From Prorocentrum cordatum (Eukaryota; Sar; Dinophyceae; Prorocentrales; Prorocentraceae), in assembly GCA_963575745.1 (NCBI GenBank), contig CAUYUJ010007224.1, positions 186,001 to 250,000 on the forward strand: a DNA stretch of 64,000 nt. Direction: 5' to 3'. This document shows, piece after piece, positions 40,836 to 52,792 of this stretch; position 1 is the stretch's first letter; every line of letters starts with the position of its first letter. A model generated the notes under the pieces. That model did no database searches, was not told the DNA's origin, and worked only from the letters and a program-made list of their open reading frames with translations. Position numbers and translations under genes: made by a program.

Positions 40836-42459
40836 TTGTCGTCGTCGTCGTCGTCGAGGATCGGGTTTCGAGGTCTTATATTTATGTATATAAAGATGTT
40901 GGGGTTAGTGCTCGTTCTTTTCGTTCCCGTGGTGGGGGGCGCCATTTGCATCCAGCGGCCTCCGAAGGCCTCTGGGAACCTCCAGAGACGTTCAGGGTCG
41001 AGATTGGGGAAAGGCGGGAATTGGGGAAGGGAGGCGCGTGGTCGCTTAGGATATGAGCAGGTGCTAGTACTACATGTGGTCTCTATCACAGCCGTGATCG
41101 ATGTGATCATACTTTTTAGACACCTTTTGGGCTGGCAAGCGTCAGATGCCTGCTGCTTTATATGTCTGTAAGTGTTGCTATACATTCATTGCGCCACCCC
41201 GCCTGGGGAACTTCTCTCTGAGGGTAGGCGCCAAGGTGTAATGCCTCTGCATTCACGCCGTGCCGTCCAACCCTCACGAACCAACATAGGTGTGTATATA
41301 CGTCCACCTACAAGCGACACACATCAGCAAGCTGGATGCGAGTTGAGGCTGGGCGACAGGTGAGGCGGGATGCGATGCGACAGGTGAAGACGAGTAAACG
41401 GGTAGTCACCAGTACGCAAACAACAACGACCCACGCTAAGGGAATTCCACGTGGAATGCGACACTTAGTTGCACGGCAAGCCAGGCACCAATCGTTGAAA
41501 GCAAGCTGAAAGCAATGATCCCTACACCAAACTGATGCTGAAAACAAGCAACGGGCCAGCTGGCTGCAAGCCGAATGCAGGTCAAGGGCACGCTGCAAGC
41601 GAAACGAAAGGCGGACGAGTTGAACGCAATCGATCGACAGACTTTAGACGTTGTAAACGTGGCATGTGGATTTCGGCCAGCTGAAGGCGAGCTGAACGAG
41701 AGATCAGAGCAACCCAACAGTAACGTTACGCCCAGTGTACAAGCAAGCTGAGGGCAAACTGACCGCGCGTTCAAGACGCGCGAAGGTCACCTCAAGGCAC
41801 GGTAGATGCGGTCGGAAGGCAATCGAGAAAGGCAATCGAGATGCAGGCCAGCCACAAGCCAAGGGCGTGTACGTATTCAATCCACGCGGCAGTGCTTCTT
41901 GGGAAAAGTTGTTTCGGGGGTCCTGCGGGAATCGGGCTGAGTTTGAGGAGCCCGTTAGGATAGGAACACGTTGCACGTTGCCATTGGCTGTCAGCACAGA
42001 GTAGAATCCTTCAGGCGGAGCTTCTAGGAACTATAGCCACTTCGACGAGCGTGCTGCAAGGAGACGGGCGCATACGGCTTGGGCATTGACGACAGCCTGC
42101 CAGTTACATCCCCCATTCATCCTCTCAGGTCCGAGAAAAACACGAGACTAGCAGGTCCACCCCCCAGCGAAAAGGTGCACGATGCCACCTCTGGCGACAA
42201 TGTCACGCAGCACTCTGGTGGCCGGCTGGCGGCGGCCGTGTTGGGTTCAAGCGGGTTGCTGCTGCTTGTTCTTGTCCGTGAGCAGGGAGGGGAGCAGGGG
42301 ACAACATTGGCACGAGTGGTCTCGAGCCGGGCGCTCTGACGAGAACGAGGAGAGTGGCGAGGAGTAGGAGGATGATAACGAGGAGAACGAAGCAGGGGAG
42401 AACGAGGATGGTGGGGGACACAGACAGACCGGATAAGAGCGGGGAGCGCCCATGGCCAG
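40836..42459. other. Mostly unique DNA without a recognised gene
   Basis: Lower simple-repeat content than its surroundings. No frame shows a domain. 41340-41900 is rich in GCAAGC and GCTGAA words without a clear period. Confidence 0.4.
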
Positions 42460-42528
42460 AAGTTCTTGGACCTGAACCGCACCATGAAGTGCTGGGTGGC
42501 CAAGGCGCCATTCCGATCGCGGTGCCTG
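42460..42528 (+). CDS. Exon-like island, function unknown
   Basis: After CATGGCCAG reads KFLDLNRTMKCWVAKAPFRS and RCL to a possible GT donor (CTG|GTGCAG). 23 codons; too short to assign. Confidence 0.22.
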
Positions 42529-42904
42529 GTGCAGGGGAGGGCAGAGGGGCGCCATGGCGGGAAAGGAGTTCAGATGAGAACGGCAGGGCGGGGAAGGGCG
42601 TGATGGGCAGAGGAGCCGGGGAAACCTGCTGCATGCGGATCCGCCCCCCGACCCCTCTATAGTTGCCATCTCCCCCTTCCGTCCACCCCGACCTTCCATT
42701 CCTCCCCTGTTTGCCCCATCTCTTCCCCCTTCCTTGTCCCATCCCTTCAGCCTCCTGCACCGTCCTTGCTTTCCCTGTCCCAAACTTGTCCCCCCTCCTC
42801 CATCGCCCCCCCCCCCCCTCGCCCCCCGTCTCGTGCGTTCGCCAGCATCCGCTTTGCACGAACCCCATCCCCCATCTCGCACTCTCCTCCCCTGGAGTGA
42901 GGGA

Positions 42905-43133
42905 GGTGTAAGGGAGGAGGAGAATGAGGAGGAGGAGGAGGAGGAGGAGGAGGAGGAGGAGGAGGAGGGAGGAGGAGGGAAAGGGATGAGGGAGGAGGAG
43001 GAGGAGGAGGGAGGAGGAGGAGGAGGAGGAGGAGGAGGAGGAGGAGGGAGGAGGAGGAGGGAGGGAGGAGGAGGAGGAGGAGGAGGAGGAGGAGGAGGAG
43101 GAGGAGGAGGAGGAGGAGGAGGAGGAGGAGGGG
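42905..43133 (+). repeat. (GAG)n tract
   Basis: About 230 bp of nearly pure GAG/GGA triplets. Opposite poly-Leu, poly-Ser and poly-Pro frames are artefacts. Confidence 0.95.
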
Positions 43134-45007
43134 GGCAGAAGCATGCAAGCACGCAAGCAAGAACTCTCGGAGTGGCGGCAGCAAGCCGCAATTTCCCTCG
43201 CCAGGGAGCGCTGCTGGTGAGGACACCGCCTGCGGCCCTCGGCCCGCCCGTTGTCTGGAGAGTGTCAGTTTGGGGGGTGACGGGCACTCCTCCAGGGCTG
43301 CCCGGATTACCTGCGGCGGCCGAGGAGGCCTCGCACGACGGGAGCGTCGAGGCATCGGCAGACATGAATCCGAGAGGTTCTCCGAGTCGGTCGCGACCCT
43401 GGATGGGGAGAGGGAGGCTCAGGACGATGGGAAGGGCTCGGGGCAAAAACTCCCCGAGCGACTAGCTCGGCCAAGCGCTGACTTCGAGCGAGGTTCGGAG
43501 GGAGGACCCAGACTCTCGGCAAGAGCCTGCGGATGGAATAAGGACCCCCCCCATTCCCGTTCAGACTTGACTGATGCTCGGCCTCAGATCTAGTTACCGC
43601 TGCTGCGGACGCCGTCGGCGGGGCTTGGCCTCCAGCAGGGCTCGGACGGTCAGGAGGCACAGGCTCACGATGTACACCAGCAGACGAGTCGCCAGCGTTC
43701 TGGTCAAGCAATACTCCTGATAAAGTCTTATTATTCGTGTTCAGTGCGCCAGAATCAAGTAAGGATAAAACGCCCGGACCCGACAATTGACGTTTACTGA
43801 ACGGCCTTAGGCCTTTACTAAACAGCCCTGCCCTGTTCGATTCTTGTTTGCGTGCGTTTATTAAACGGCTTCGCTTGTCGGAGCAATTTTTATGGGGATT
43901 GAGTTTCTGTCCTCTGTAGAAGACTTCTCATCAATCAAGATCTCATTTGGAGCCCGCAGTACACCAGAAGACTGGCTGCCAGGATGCCCATAAAGTTGCC
44001 GCACTGCGCTGGGCTGTCGTTCGACCCAGGGGGGCAGAATTGGAAGGAGGAGGAGGATGAGACAAAGGAGGAGGAGAAGGACGTTCATGGAGAAGGAGGG
44101 TGGATGTGCAGTTGGAGTGAGAGGGTGATGGAGGAGGAGGGGGGGGAGGAGGACGAGGAGGAGGAGGAGCAGGAGGAGGAGGAGGAGGAGGAGGAGGGGA
44201 AGCGACGCTGCGAATGATGAGACGGAGGAGGAGGAGAAGGAGGAGGAGGGTACCCCGCAGAGCTCCCTGAGCACGCTCGGAGTTGCTAGAAACTCCCGCC
44301 CTTCTCCCTCCCTCATTGCCCCATGCAACCTCCTCCACCACCTGCTTGTCTTCCCTCCTCGGGATCCTTCCGATCCCTCCTCATTCTCTGCTCCTCATCA
44401 TCCAACTATTCCTTTTCCCTTCCGCGGTCCTCTCGCCTCCCCCCTCTTCCTTCAATTTCCCTTCTCGAATTCCTCCCCCTACCTCCCTCCCTCCCTGCAT
44501 CCCTCCCTCCCTCGCTCCTCCCTCTCCAGCTCGTCCTCATGTCGTTTTTGTTTCATCGTCTTGTTTCCTACTTCTGCTTCCCAATGTCCCTCTCGTATTC
44601 ATCCGACTTCTCCTTTCATTTGTCTTTCGTCTCTGATTTTCCATCCCTTTCTCTCCCCTGCTTTCCTGCTCCTCCTCCTCCTCCTCCTCCTCCTCCTCCT
44701 CCTCCTCCTCCGCTTCCGTGGTTCTACATTCTAAGTTCTCGTTCCCTATCTTTCCTTGCGTATCATGATCGTACTCCGACCCCTGCGCCCTCAAAATCCG
44801 TCCCTCCTCCTTCCCTGATTCCCTCCCCCATTATTATCCGACCTCCCCATCGTTCTGCCCTTCGCCTCCTCCTCCTCCTGTATCCTTAATCCACTCCCCA
44901 TCCACTTCCTTCTCCTCATTCTCTTTTCTCTACCCTCCTTCTCCGCTTCATTAGTCAAATCTTCCCCTTCATCCGTTCTCCCCTCTCATACCTAGTCCTC
45001 ATCCTGT
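43134..45007. other. No gene; purine then pyrimidine tracts
   Basis: Unique-looking 43140-44030; GAG tract 44035-44255; then pyrimidine-rich TCC/CCTCC DNA 44283-45000 with a perfect CTC run at 44670-44711. The strand bias flips at about 44260. No exon supported. Confidence 0.55.
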
Positions 45008-45225
45008 TCATCCTTCTGCAGTCGGGACGTGCTGGATCACGTGGGATTCAATTTCCCATTTCTGCAAGGAAGGCCGCGGGAGATCCCAGTACAGGAAGGC
45101 GGGTCGTTTCTTACTCAACAAGTTCAGGTGTGCCAGATCTTTGGTCAAAACAATTTGGCAGTCGATTGGAGCGTTGGTTCTGTCCAGGACGAGCTGATCG
45201 ACATCCGTCCCAGGGGCTAGGGTCG
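45008..45225 (-). CDS. Exon-like stretch on the minus strand
   Basis: Minus frame reads GTDVDQLVLDRTNAPIDCQI, VLTKDLAHLNLLSKKRPAFL, YWDLPRPSLQKWEIESHVIQ, HVPTAEG and a stop. Good composition, preceded on that strand by a pyrimidine-poor GGTTGGAGCGACCCTAG. The plus strand is also open but less protein-like. Could be a terminal exon; no family known. Confidence 0.3.
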
Positions 45226-46148
45226 CTCCAACCTCCTCCCTCCCTTCCTCCCGCCGCCCGCCCCCCCCCCCCCCCCCCCCCCCCACACACCTGCTGCGCT
45301 CCCACCCCATTTGGCCGGCGCTGCCTCTCCCGCGTGCCTTCACCCCCCCCCCTAGACGACGATGCGCCAGCAGCGCGGTGGCGTCCAGACCACCGAGCAC
45401 GAGGTCGGCACTGGCCGCTGCGGCCGTCCCTGCTACCCCCTTCCCCCTGCTCCTCCATCCTCCCAGCTCCTCTCCTCTCCTCCTCCTCCTCCTTCCTCCC
45501 TCCTCCTCCCTCCCTCCCTCCTCCCTCCCCCTCCTTCCTCTCCCTCCTACCTCCCCCTCCTCCGCCTCCTCCTCCTCCTCCTCTTCCCCCTCCTCGAGCT
45601 GCGCGTGAGCAGCGGAAGCTAACGGAGTCGACTGCTCCGACATTTGCGCGTAAGTTTCCTGCGTAGGACCGCGCGTAAGCGTCCGCCTCTCCACGCGATG
45701 TGCATTCATGGCACTCCGGCAGCCCACGTAATCCTTCGCGGAAGTTCGCACAATTTTTTTGCGTAAGACCCGTGTCTTTTCGTCGCTCACGTGACGATGG
45801 CCGGCACGACGAATTCGCGTCCACGCTGGACGTCGGCCGCACAATGATGCACGATTCCGCCCCCTGCTGGCAGTTACCCGCGGCCCCGCTGGGTGCCCCG
45901 CCCGCTAATTGACTTAGTGCGACTTGCGGAAATCAGCGAAGATCCTCCTCCTCCTCCTCCTCCTCCTCGTCCTCCTCCGACCAGACATCCCGGTAAGGCC
46001 GGCCGGATGTCCCGCTCGAGACTTCTTGACCGTTCGACGTCCCAAGCAGCTGTGAGGATAGGGGACGATCCATTCTCCAAAACGTTGCTCGCGCTCGAGC
46101 GCCGCGCACTCTTGTCTTGACTGTGGGAGGTGGGCAGTTTTCAGAGTT
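45226..46148. repeat. Pyrimidine-rich DNA, no gene
   Basis: Poly-C at 45261-45283, CTCC tracts 45470-45595, a CTCCTC run at 45946-45970. Nothing else recognised. Confidence 0.55.
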
Positions 46149-46574
46149 TTGGTTTCGCATGGGCTATGCGCACACTGTTTCAGCGGTTGCCGAATTTCCA
46201 ACAGTCACATGGATGGCGCGCGCTTGCTTTTTGAAATGCGGATGTCGCCTTGGCGCCGCGCACACTCGGATGAAGAGCAGGTGGTGCGTCACGTGTGTAT
46301 ATCCCTGTACCGCCTAAAACGTGTAGAACAATTTGCAACCGAAAGAATATGCCAGTCCAAGTTGCAGCAGGATGATCCATGGCCAAACTCGAAAAACATG
46401 ATCATACTTGTAAACTGGTGCGACGGCTTCACCGCTGCGAGGTGCCTCATTCTCAAATCGTGGCTCTCGCTGGGCACTTTCTCGAAAGGTGTGGCCGAAG
46501 CTTTCGCACTGCATATGGCTACAACGGCGCAGGGCAATTCAGGAGATGTTCTCTTGAATGGGGCCCTCACCTGA
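46149..46574 (+). CDS. Hypothetical 141-codon frame
   Basis: Reads DEEQVVRHVCISLYRLKRVE, ICQSKLQQDDPWPNSKNMII, NWCDGFTAARCLILKSWLSL and GVAEAFALHMATTAQGNSGD to TGA. Composition is ordinary and the stretch is free of simple repeats, but the opposite strand is also open, the start is GTG-type, and no family is recognised. Confidence 0.25.
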   Translation: MVSHGLCAHCFSGCRISNSHMDGARLLFEMRMSPWRRAHSDEEQVVRHVCISLYRLKRVEQFATERICQSKLQQDDPWPNSKNMIILVNWCDGFTAARCLILKSWLSLGTFSKGVAEAFALHMATTAQGNSGDVLLNGALT

Positions 46575-46769
46575 GTGACAGGCCCATCGGGCGTTTGTCG
46601 TTCAATTGGGGCACGGCCAGCAGCGAAAAGGAATGCATGTAGGGATTTGCTTCGGGGGGGTACTTCTGGGGGAGAGACTTGGAACTGGAGGACGTGCTGC
46701 AGCATCGGTGATGCACTCTGGGTTTCACTGGTCCTCGCCCCCCTCCACCTGCGTCCTCCCCTCCGCCCG

Positions 46770-47200
46770 CCCCGCCTGGGAGTAGGAGGAAGAGGAGGAG
46801 AAGGAAGGTGGAGGAGGAGGAGGAGGAGGAAGGTGGAGGAGGAGGAAGGTGGAGGAGGAGGGAGAGGGATGAAGGAGGATGTGGAGGAGTGGAGGAGGAG
46901 GTGGAGGAGTTGGTGGAGGTGTAGGATGTGGAGAAAGAGGTGGAGGAGTGGAGAAAGAGGAGGACGAAGGTGGAGGAGGAGGGAAGCACGGAGCTGAAGT
47001 GGAGGAGAAGGATGAGGAATGAGGAGGAGGAGGAGGAGGAGGAGGAGGAGGAGGAGGAGAGATGAGCAGAGCTGAGGAGGAGGAGGAGGCTCGGATAGCG
47101 ATGAGGGCGGAGGAGGAGGAGGAGAAGGAGGAGGAGGAGGAGGAGGAGAAATAGGAGGAGGAGGAGGAGGAGGTGGAGGAGGAGGAGGGGTGATGGTCCA
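46770..47200 (+). repeat. GGA/GGTGGA purine tracts
   Basis: Degenerate GGAGGTGGAGGAGG followed by purer GAG runs at 47020-47190. Confidence 0.9.
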
Positions 47201-47289
47201 GGAGGGAGGTGCAGCATCAGAAACACCGGGGCTGACCATGAGGGGGAAAATGATTGGGGGAGGAGGGAAACGAGCAGGAGAAGGGAGAG

Positions 47290-48100
47290 GAGGCAGGAGC
47301 CACCCATCCCGCATGCTTCCCCCTTCCTACACCATCATTCTTCGTTCGCGCATTCCCCCCCTCCAGTTCATCCTCGTCCTCCCCTCCTTATCCTGATCAT
47401 CCTTCCTCCTCCCCTCGTTCTCCCTATTCCTCGTCCCTCCGTCCCTCCTCATCCCTCCCTTATCATGCGTTTTTTTCTCTATCAGCCCGGGGAGGACCTC
47501 GAAGTCTTCCCGCTACCCCACTTTCGGTGCCGTCCCTACGCTCACCTCCCGCGAAGCCCCATCCGTATTCTCGTTTCTCGTCATCTCCCTCCCGTTCCCC
47601 CCTCCTCCCTCTGGCTTCTCCTGCACATCGCCCAAGTCAGCGTCCGCCTACCTGCTCCTCCTCGTCCTTCTCCCTCATCCTTGTACACCCCAGTCCCCAG
47701 CTTCTGGAGGAGGAGGCTGTTATGACGACAAGGAGAAGTACGAGGAGGACGAGGAGCAGGAGGAGGAGGAGGAGGAGGAGGAGGTTAAGGATTGAGGAGG
47801 AGCAGGATGGGGAGGGGTTCGGGTGCAGGATGACCAGAAGAGGGGAGGAGGCGGATGGTATTGAGCAAGAGGGCTGAGGAGTTGGTCGGAGGGGGGGAGC
47901 TGCGCCCCTCCTCCGTGTCCTTCCGCCATGCTTCCTCATCCCACCCTCCCTCCCTCCCCCCCTCCCTCCATCCTCCTCTTCCCTTGTCATGCCTCGTCTC
48001 TCGGTCCCCCCATCCCTCCACCCGCTCCCTCCTGCACCTGTTCCTGCGCATGCCTCGTCTTCCTCATCCGTCGCCCCTGTTCCCCTCATCATCCGTGCAG
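47290..48100. repeat. Alternating pyrimidine and purine tracts
   Basis: TCC-rich 47300-47700, GAG tract 47705-47800, then CTCC-rich 47900-48090. The last leads into an exon-like island through ATCCGTGCAG. Confidence 0.7.
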
Positions 48101-48200
48101 TATCTTCGCTCCTGCTGTATTGACGAGGTCGGCATGGACCACTGCTTCCTCCCTGGCGAGACAGTCTATTTCAGGAACAAGGAGCTTGCATACCGCCGTA
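48101..48200 (+). CDS. Exon-like island, function unknown
   Basis: After the pyrimidine tract and GTGCAG reads YLRSCCIDEVGMDHCFLPGE, TVYFRNKELAYRRREAPLF. Four Cys or His within 15 residues. The border on the right is uncertain. Pattern (pyrimidine tract, CAG, balanced short frame) is the same as at 20129. Confidence 0.3.
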
Positions 48201-48249
48201 GGGAGGCACCCCTTTTCGAAGGAGGATGTGCTTTGTTTTCCATTGGAGG

Positions 48250-49500
48250 GAGCGTGGGCGATGGTATGATTTCAGGGTGTACGACTTGAATCTATGGGTG
48301 GGCGAGTATCAGATGTCACACCTTCAGCGTTCATATTTGGAGAGATCCCCTGTCTGTGGAGTTGCCAGAATTGCCAAGTCGGTCGCTGTCTTTCCTTCGG
48401 GGGGGGGGGGCATCTTGTCAGTGACAGGACAAGGTTGTGTGTTTTGTCATAGATTCCGTCTTGTCTGGTGAAAGTTCAAGCGGTTACAGCTGCTCTGAAA
48501 CGTCCTCGATACTGGGAACCACGTCACGTGCCATGGACCCCCTCGACACTCGGTAGAAGGGACGAGTGACCGCGGCATATGTTGAGTCAGTGTACGAGCG
48601 GTTGCATAGTATGAATTTAAGCCCACCTTCTCAACAAGCTCTCTAGCTGGAAGTCGGCGTGGTGAATCATGTCCAGACGAATGGGCGCATGCACAACTCG
48701 GGAGCATATACTGTCATAAACCGCGTCTGTAAGTAATGATGGGCAAACAGCGATTCAAGCATTCCGCCTCATCGTGTTGGTTGTCCCGAGGCAATTCTAA
48801 CATTGTTGTATCCCATGAATGTGCGCGCAAAAATGCACCCACCAAGTTCTTAGTGAGTGGCCTCAAGAGGTGCCTGCGGACAGTACCAGAGTCGAGCATA
48901 CAAGTATGAGGATCATAGAAGCCGGTTCTTCACTCAGTGGGTGTGCTCACGCGAAATTGGCAGTGATATTTCAAACGTATGTCCATGCCACACGCAGTCA
49001 TATTTGACTAGGGCCGTGCGAAGTGAACGGGTCAATTGGGTAAGAGACCTTTAAGTTGCACGTGGCACATTCACACACGAGGCGTTGTATATGCGCAGTT
49101 GAGTGATCCTTACGCGCGGCGTGCAGTCGAACTGCACCTGCGCGCGGCGTGCAGTCGAGCTGCGTAGTTGGGCAGGTTGCATGTTGTAAAGTGGCGTTTG
49201 CCTGCCTGTCGTCGCCATTGGCGAGTTGAATGTCAGAGTTCCAGAAGAGCATGTTGCAAAGTGGCGCCTGCCTGTCAGCGGGCGTGGTGCGAGCTATCTA
49301 TGTCTCATGCTCCCCGAATGTCCACGGGGACCTGACTGGAGACACAGTAGGATAGCAGGGTAGGTTTGCACTTGCCGCCATATCGCTTTCAGGCTCGCGA
49401 GCACCAGACGCTCGCCACAGTATTCTCCATTGGCTAACCCGCTATGTGAACACGAGGTCACATCGTCTATCTGTCAGTAGCTGCTCAATTTGCACCTTAT
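48250..49500. other. Unique, less GC-rich DNA without a gene
   Basis: Direct repeats: CGCGCGGCGTGCAGTCGA at 49115 and 49141, and GCATGTTGTAAAGTGGCG (49177) with GCATGTTGCAAAGTGGCG (49248). No coding signal. Confidence 0.45.
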
Positions 49501-49950
49501 TCAACATTTGTGTGTGTTTTTACTCATCTGAGCGGTGGATCGCCGCCCCGGACCGTCTCAGCAACAGTTGGCCCCGGCGCGCCGGACATTTCGGCGTCCC
49601 CAAGGGGCGAGAAGGACAAGGAGGACGAGGAGGAGGAGAACGAGGATTGGAGCCCTGAGCGCGTTGCGTCCCAGACTGCGATTGTTCGCCACACGACGGG
49701 GCGGCCTTTGAGACAGGCCAGAGCCCGCTGTTCATCCTCCTCCTCGGGTTGAGGGAGACGGAGAAGGAGGATAATGAGGAGGATGAAGAGGAGGATGAGG
49801 ATGAGGTGGCGGAGGCCTACTCGAAGAGTCATTCGCCGTCCCCCTCTCCGCTGCTAGCGCCGACACGCGCAGATTCAAAAACTCGGTACAGACGCGTCTG
49901 GTGCGAGCCACGCTCTTGGTCGAACAGTTAAAAAGTGCCGCGTGAGTCAG

Positions 49951-50061
49951 GAGCCCCGCTTCAACGAGCCCGTCTGGGTCGTATCGCAGGAGGAGGCCGA
50001 GGCGTTCGAGAGGCTGACGGGCCGCATGACGGAGAAGGGCGATTCGTCCTTCAAGTTTCTC
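49951..50061 (+). CDS. Exon-like island (candidate gene near 50 kb)
   Basis: CGTGAGTCAG|GAG acceptor, then 37 codons EPRFNEPVWVVSQEEAEAFE and RLTGRMTEKGDSSFKFL, with GT after CTC. A second island with an AG|G acceptor lies at 51059 on the same strand. They may belong to one gene; no family recognised. Confidence 0.35.
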
Positions 50062-51058
50062 GTGAAGCAGACTTTGAAGGTCCTCATCTTCATCACACTT
50101 GTTTCGCGAGTCGAATTTAATTCGGACGTTGATGAAACCCCGACCCTGCCAAGTCGTTGAACTTTTTGCTGTCGGCTCTAGAGAGAGTGTTGCGACCGCC
50201 TCCCCGATTGCATCTCGCTCGTCTCGTCGCCCCCGTGCTCCTCTTGCTTCTGCTGCGAGCCACGCCCGTCCTGACACGCATGCAGGTCAGATCTAATCGA
50301 ATCCAGCTGCGCTTCCGTTCGAACCCGCCACTGCGCTTTGGAGGGGGCGCACGGGGATGGAGAGGCGGGGGCGTCGGGGAGGCTGGGGTGGGGTGCCACG
50401 GAAGGCGGTACCCACGTGTGTGACTTTGACATAGTCTGGTGCGGAATGCCAAATGGACCGGGGACTTGTCCAAAAGTGAGCGCATGCTCCGCCCAAGATC
50501 TCGAGAAGCATACATGCTACTCCTCGCGATGAGCTGCGACGAAGAGGAGCGCGAGGCCGCACTCCAACCGCTGCAAGCGCGGTGGTGGATTCTCGAGATG
50601 CCCTGCCTATCGGAGGCTCATCCACTTCCTGGAGGCCCATTTGCAGAATTCTCGCCCACCGGCAGGCCGAGGCGGCTGGTCTCTCCGTGGGATGCGCCTC
50701 CCGTCCGCATGCTCTTAGGATTCGTCCTTCTCCTTCTCCTCCTCCTCAGAGGCTCCTCTCCCTCCCTAGTCAGCTGCTGCATCGTAGAGTACCCATCCCA
50801 CCAGCTTGGAGGCCAGCACTTCTTAGGATGGCATGGTGCGGCCGAGGCGCCAGAACAAGGACGATTTCGGGCTCAGGAGGGGCTCTTGGTTTCGGGGCCG
50901 ATCCTCAGATGTTGGCTGGGGAGGCCGCTCCGTGGCCGACGCTGGTCGTGTCCAGGGCAGCGCCTTTTCGTTCCGAGTGGTGCTCCTTCTGCTAGCGTGC
51001 TGACTGCAGCCGACCTCCACCTGCTGGGGTCCCCACTCGGCCTGCCCGAGCCCCCGAG
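50062..51058. other. Possible intron; repeat remnant
   Basis: 50864-50960 is similar to 11128-11215 (GGGCTCAGGAGGGGCTCTTG, CGTGGCCGACG). No further exon supported. Confidence 0.4.
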
Positions 51059-51133
51059 GCGGGGGACCGATTCGTCCTGGTGCCCGCGTACGACAGGGAG
51101 CGGGGGTCCCTCATCGTGGAGAGCGAGGACGCC
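51059..51133 (+). CDS. Exon-like island (candidate gene near 50 kb)
   Basis: CCCCCGAG|G acceptor, then 25 codons AGDRFVLVPAYDRERGSLIV and ESEDA, before a poly-C run. Beta-strand-like alternation of hydrophobic residues. Unassigned. Confidence 0.3.
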
Positions 51134-51505
51134 CCCCCCCGTCGTCAGACGCCGGCGTCGTGCTGCCGCCGCGATTGACGCGTTTCTCTCCGATTCACAT
51201 CTCCCCTCCCCATCCTCTCTCCCCCTCGCCTCTCATCTCTCTCCTCGTCCTCCTCGCTCCTTCCTCCTCCGCCGCCTCCCCCTTCCCTCCTCCCCACTGC
51301 CTCCTCTCTCCTCCCCTCCTCCCCGCCGCTCCTCATCAGGCGTCCCACGGGGGGGCTTCCATAGAGTTCTCCGGGCAGGCGCCTGGAGGCGTCTTGATGG
51401 GGACCTCCTGCAGGAACGCCCAGGGGCGCCCTGCCCCCATCCTCCCAGCTCTTCCTGTTCCTGCCGCCTCCGCCCCCGCCCCCGCCCCCCTCGCTGATCC
51501 CCGCG
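51134..51505 (+). repeat. TCC-rich pyrimidine tract
   Basis: Degenerate CTCC DNA and a CCGCCCCCGCCCCC run before a copy of repeat P. Confidence 0.7.
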
Positions 51506-51506
51506 T

Positions 51507-51630
51507 GAGCATAAACTTTCGTATGTTCGCGCGGACTTCTTGGGTCGGCGCCGGGCCCGTCCTGCGGCGCCTCCAGCGCCGCCCCCGGCTCGCTCCGCGC
51601 GCCGGGAGGGGGGCCCAGCGCAGGTCCAGC
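51507..51630. repeat. GC-rich palindromic repeat P, copy at 51.5 kb
   Basis: GAGCATAAACTTTCG, TTCGCGCGGACTTCTTGGG, TGCGGCGCCTCCAGCGCCGC, CTCCGCGCGCCGGGAGGGGG and CCCAGCGCAGGTCCAGCAC. Slightly diverged full copy. Confidence 0.65.
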
Positions 51631-51802
51631 ACACATTGCTCTGGTTGGCCCAAATGGGGGTCCAGCGAAAAGAGGGTCGTGCAATAGAGCTGGTGTACTA
51701 CATTTGTGGGGCTGCAACAGCAGGTTCGGGGCGTGCAATACATTCCCGCTCGCAAATGTGTTGCTGGGCGTTCGCGGGCAATACTCTAGGTCAAGCCAAT
51801 GC

Positions 51803-51808
<6 letters not shown>

Positions 51809-51837
<29 letters not shown>
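51809..51837 (+). repeat. (CA)n microsatellite
   Basis: About 14 CA units. Confidence 0.95.
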
Positions 51838-51840
<3 letters not shown>

Positions 51841-52790
51841 TGGCGCAATCCATTTGCAATACACGTGCCCCAAACCTGTTGCACAGAAGCTTGCGCGGAC
51901 CTTAGGCCATTTCTGTTTACACAGCTGTTTCTTCTATCCTCGCTGCTCCCTCCTCCCTTCCCCGCCCCCCCCCCCAGTCTCTCCTCCGCGCGCATCCCCC
52001 TCCGTGAGGGCGGCTGTACCGCGCCGGGCCGCACAGGGCGGCGGGCTGCCGCCGAGAATCCGCCAGGCCACCGCGCGGAAAATGCGTGAGGGGCTCGCCG
52101 CGCACTCGCGGAGAGCACGTGGGCAGCAGCCTAGGATCCGAAAGGGCCAGTTCTCATCCTTCCATCGCTGTGCTGGAGCTGTGGTGGCAGCCTGCAGAGG
52201 GGCCTTTCGGGCCCCCCTTGGGGCCACCCTCCTGCACTGATGTCGCCCCGCACGTTGGGTGCTCGACCACCTGCCAGGGACCCCTTGTCGATCACAGCCG
52301 TTCCCAACTTGACGCCGAAGGCCTTTTGAAGACCGCCCGAGGCAGATCGGCAGCAAGGAGCACCTGGTCGAGTACGCAGCCCACGTTGATTGCTGCCAGC
52401 GAACTTCCGCCCGAAGCCGAGATCCTCGTTCCTCCTTTGGAAGAGGAGGTGGGTTGCGCACGGACAGCCCGCCGAAGTAGCGCAGGCTGGCCTTATCAGG
52501 CCCCCCGAATAGCCAGTGTGCCGCTGGAGGCGTCGCCAGGGTATGGAGACCGCCCAGGACTACTCGGGGAGTCTGTTGAGTGAGGTCAGCTGGGACTACT
52601 TGGGGAGTCTCTGCACAACCCGAAGACTTATTATCATCATTTTCGAGGATGGTGAGGATGAGTGGGATCGAGCATCAGATCGGATCGGATCGGGTGAAGG
52701 TTCAGCGCCAGTCTGCAAGCCTCAGCACTATGTGAGGCAAGCAGGAAGAAAGAACTGGCTGGAAGACCCCTGTTGCTCCAGCCCGCACCA
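51838..52790. other. No confirmed gene
   Basis: GC-rich. A 165-codon plus frame (52086-52583) has ordinary composition but no recognisable domain. A TGGGACTACTTGGGGAGTCT direct repeat occurs near 52556 and 52590. Confidence 0.4.
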
Positions 52791-52792
52791 GG

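Noticed and set aside
46289-47314. 341-codon minus-strand frame with poly-Pro/Ser
   Set aside because: Mostly translation of GGA tracts; its last 130 codons overlap the plus-strand hypothetical frame and neither can be confirmed.
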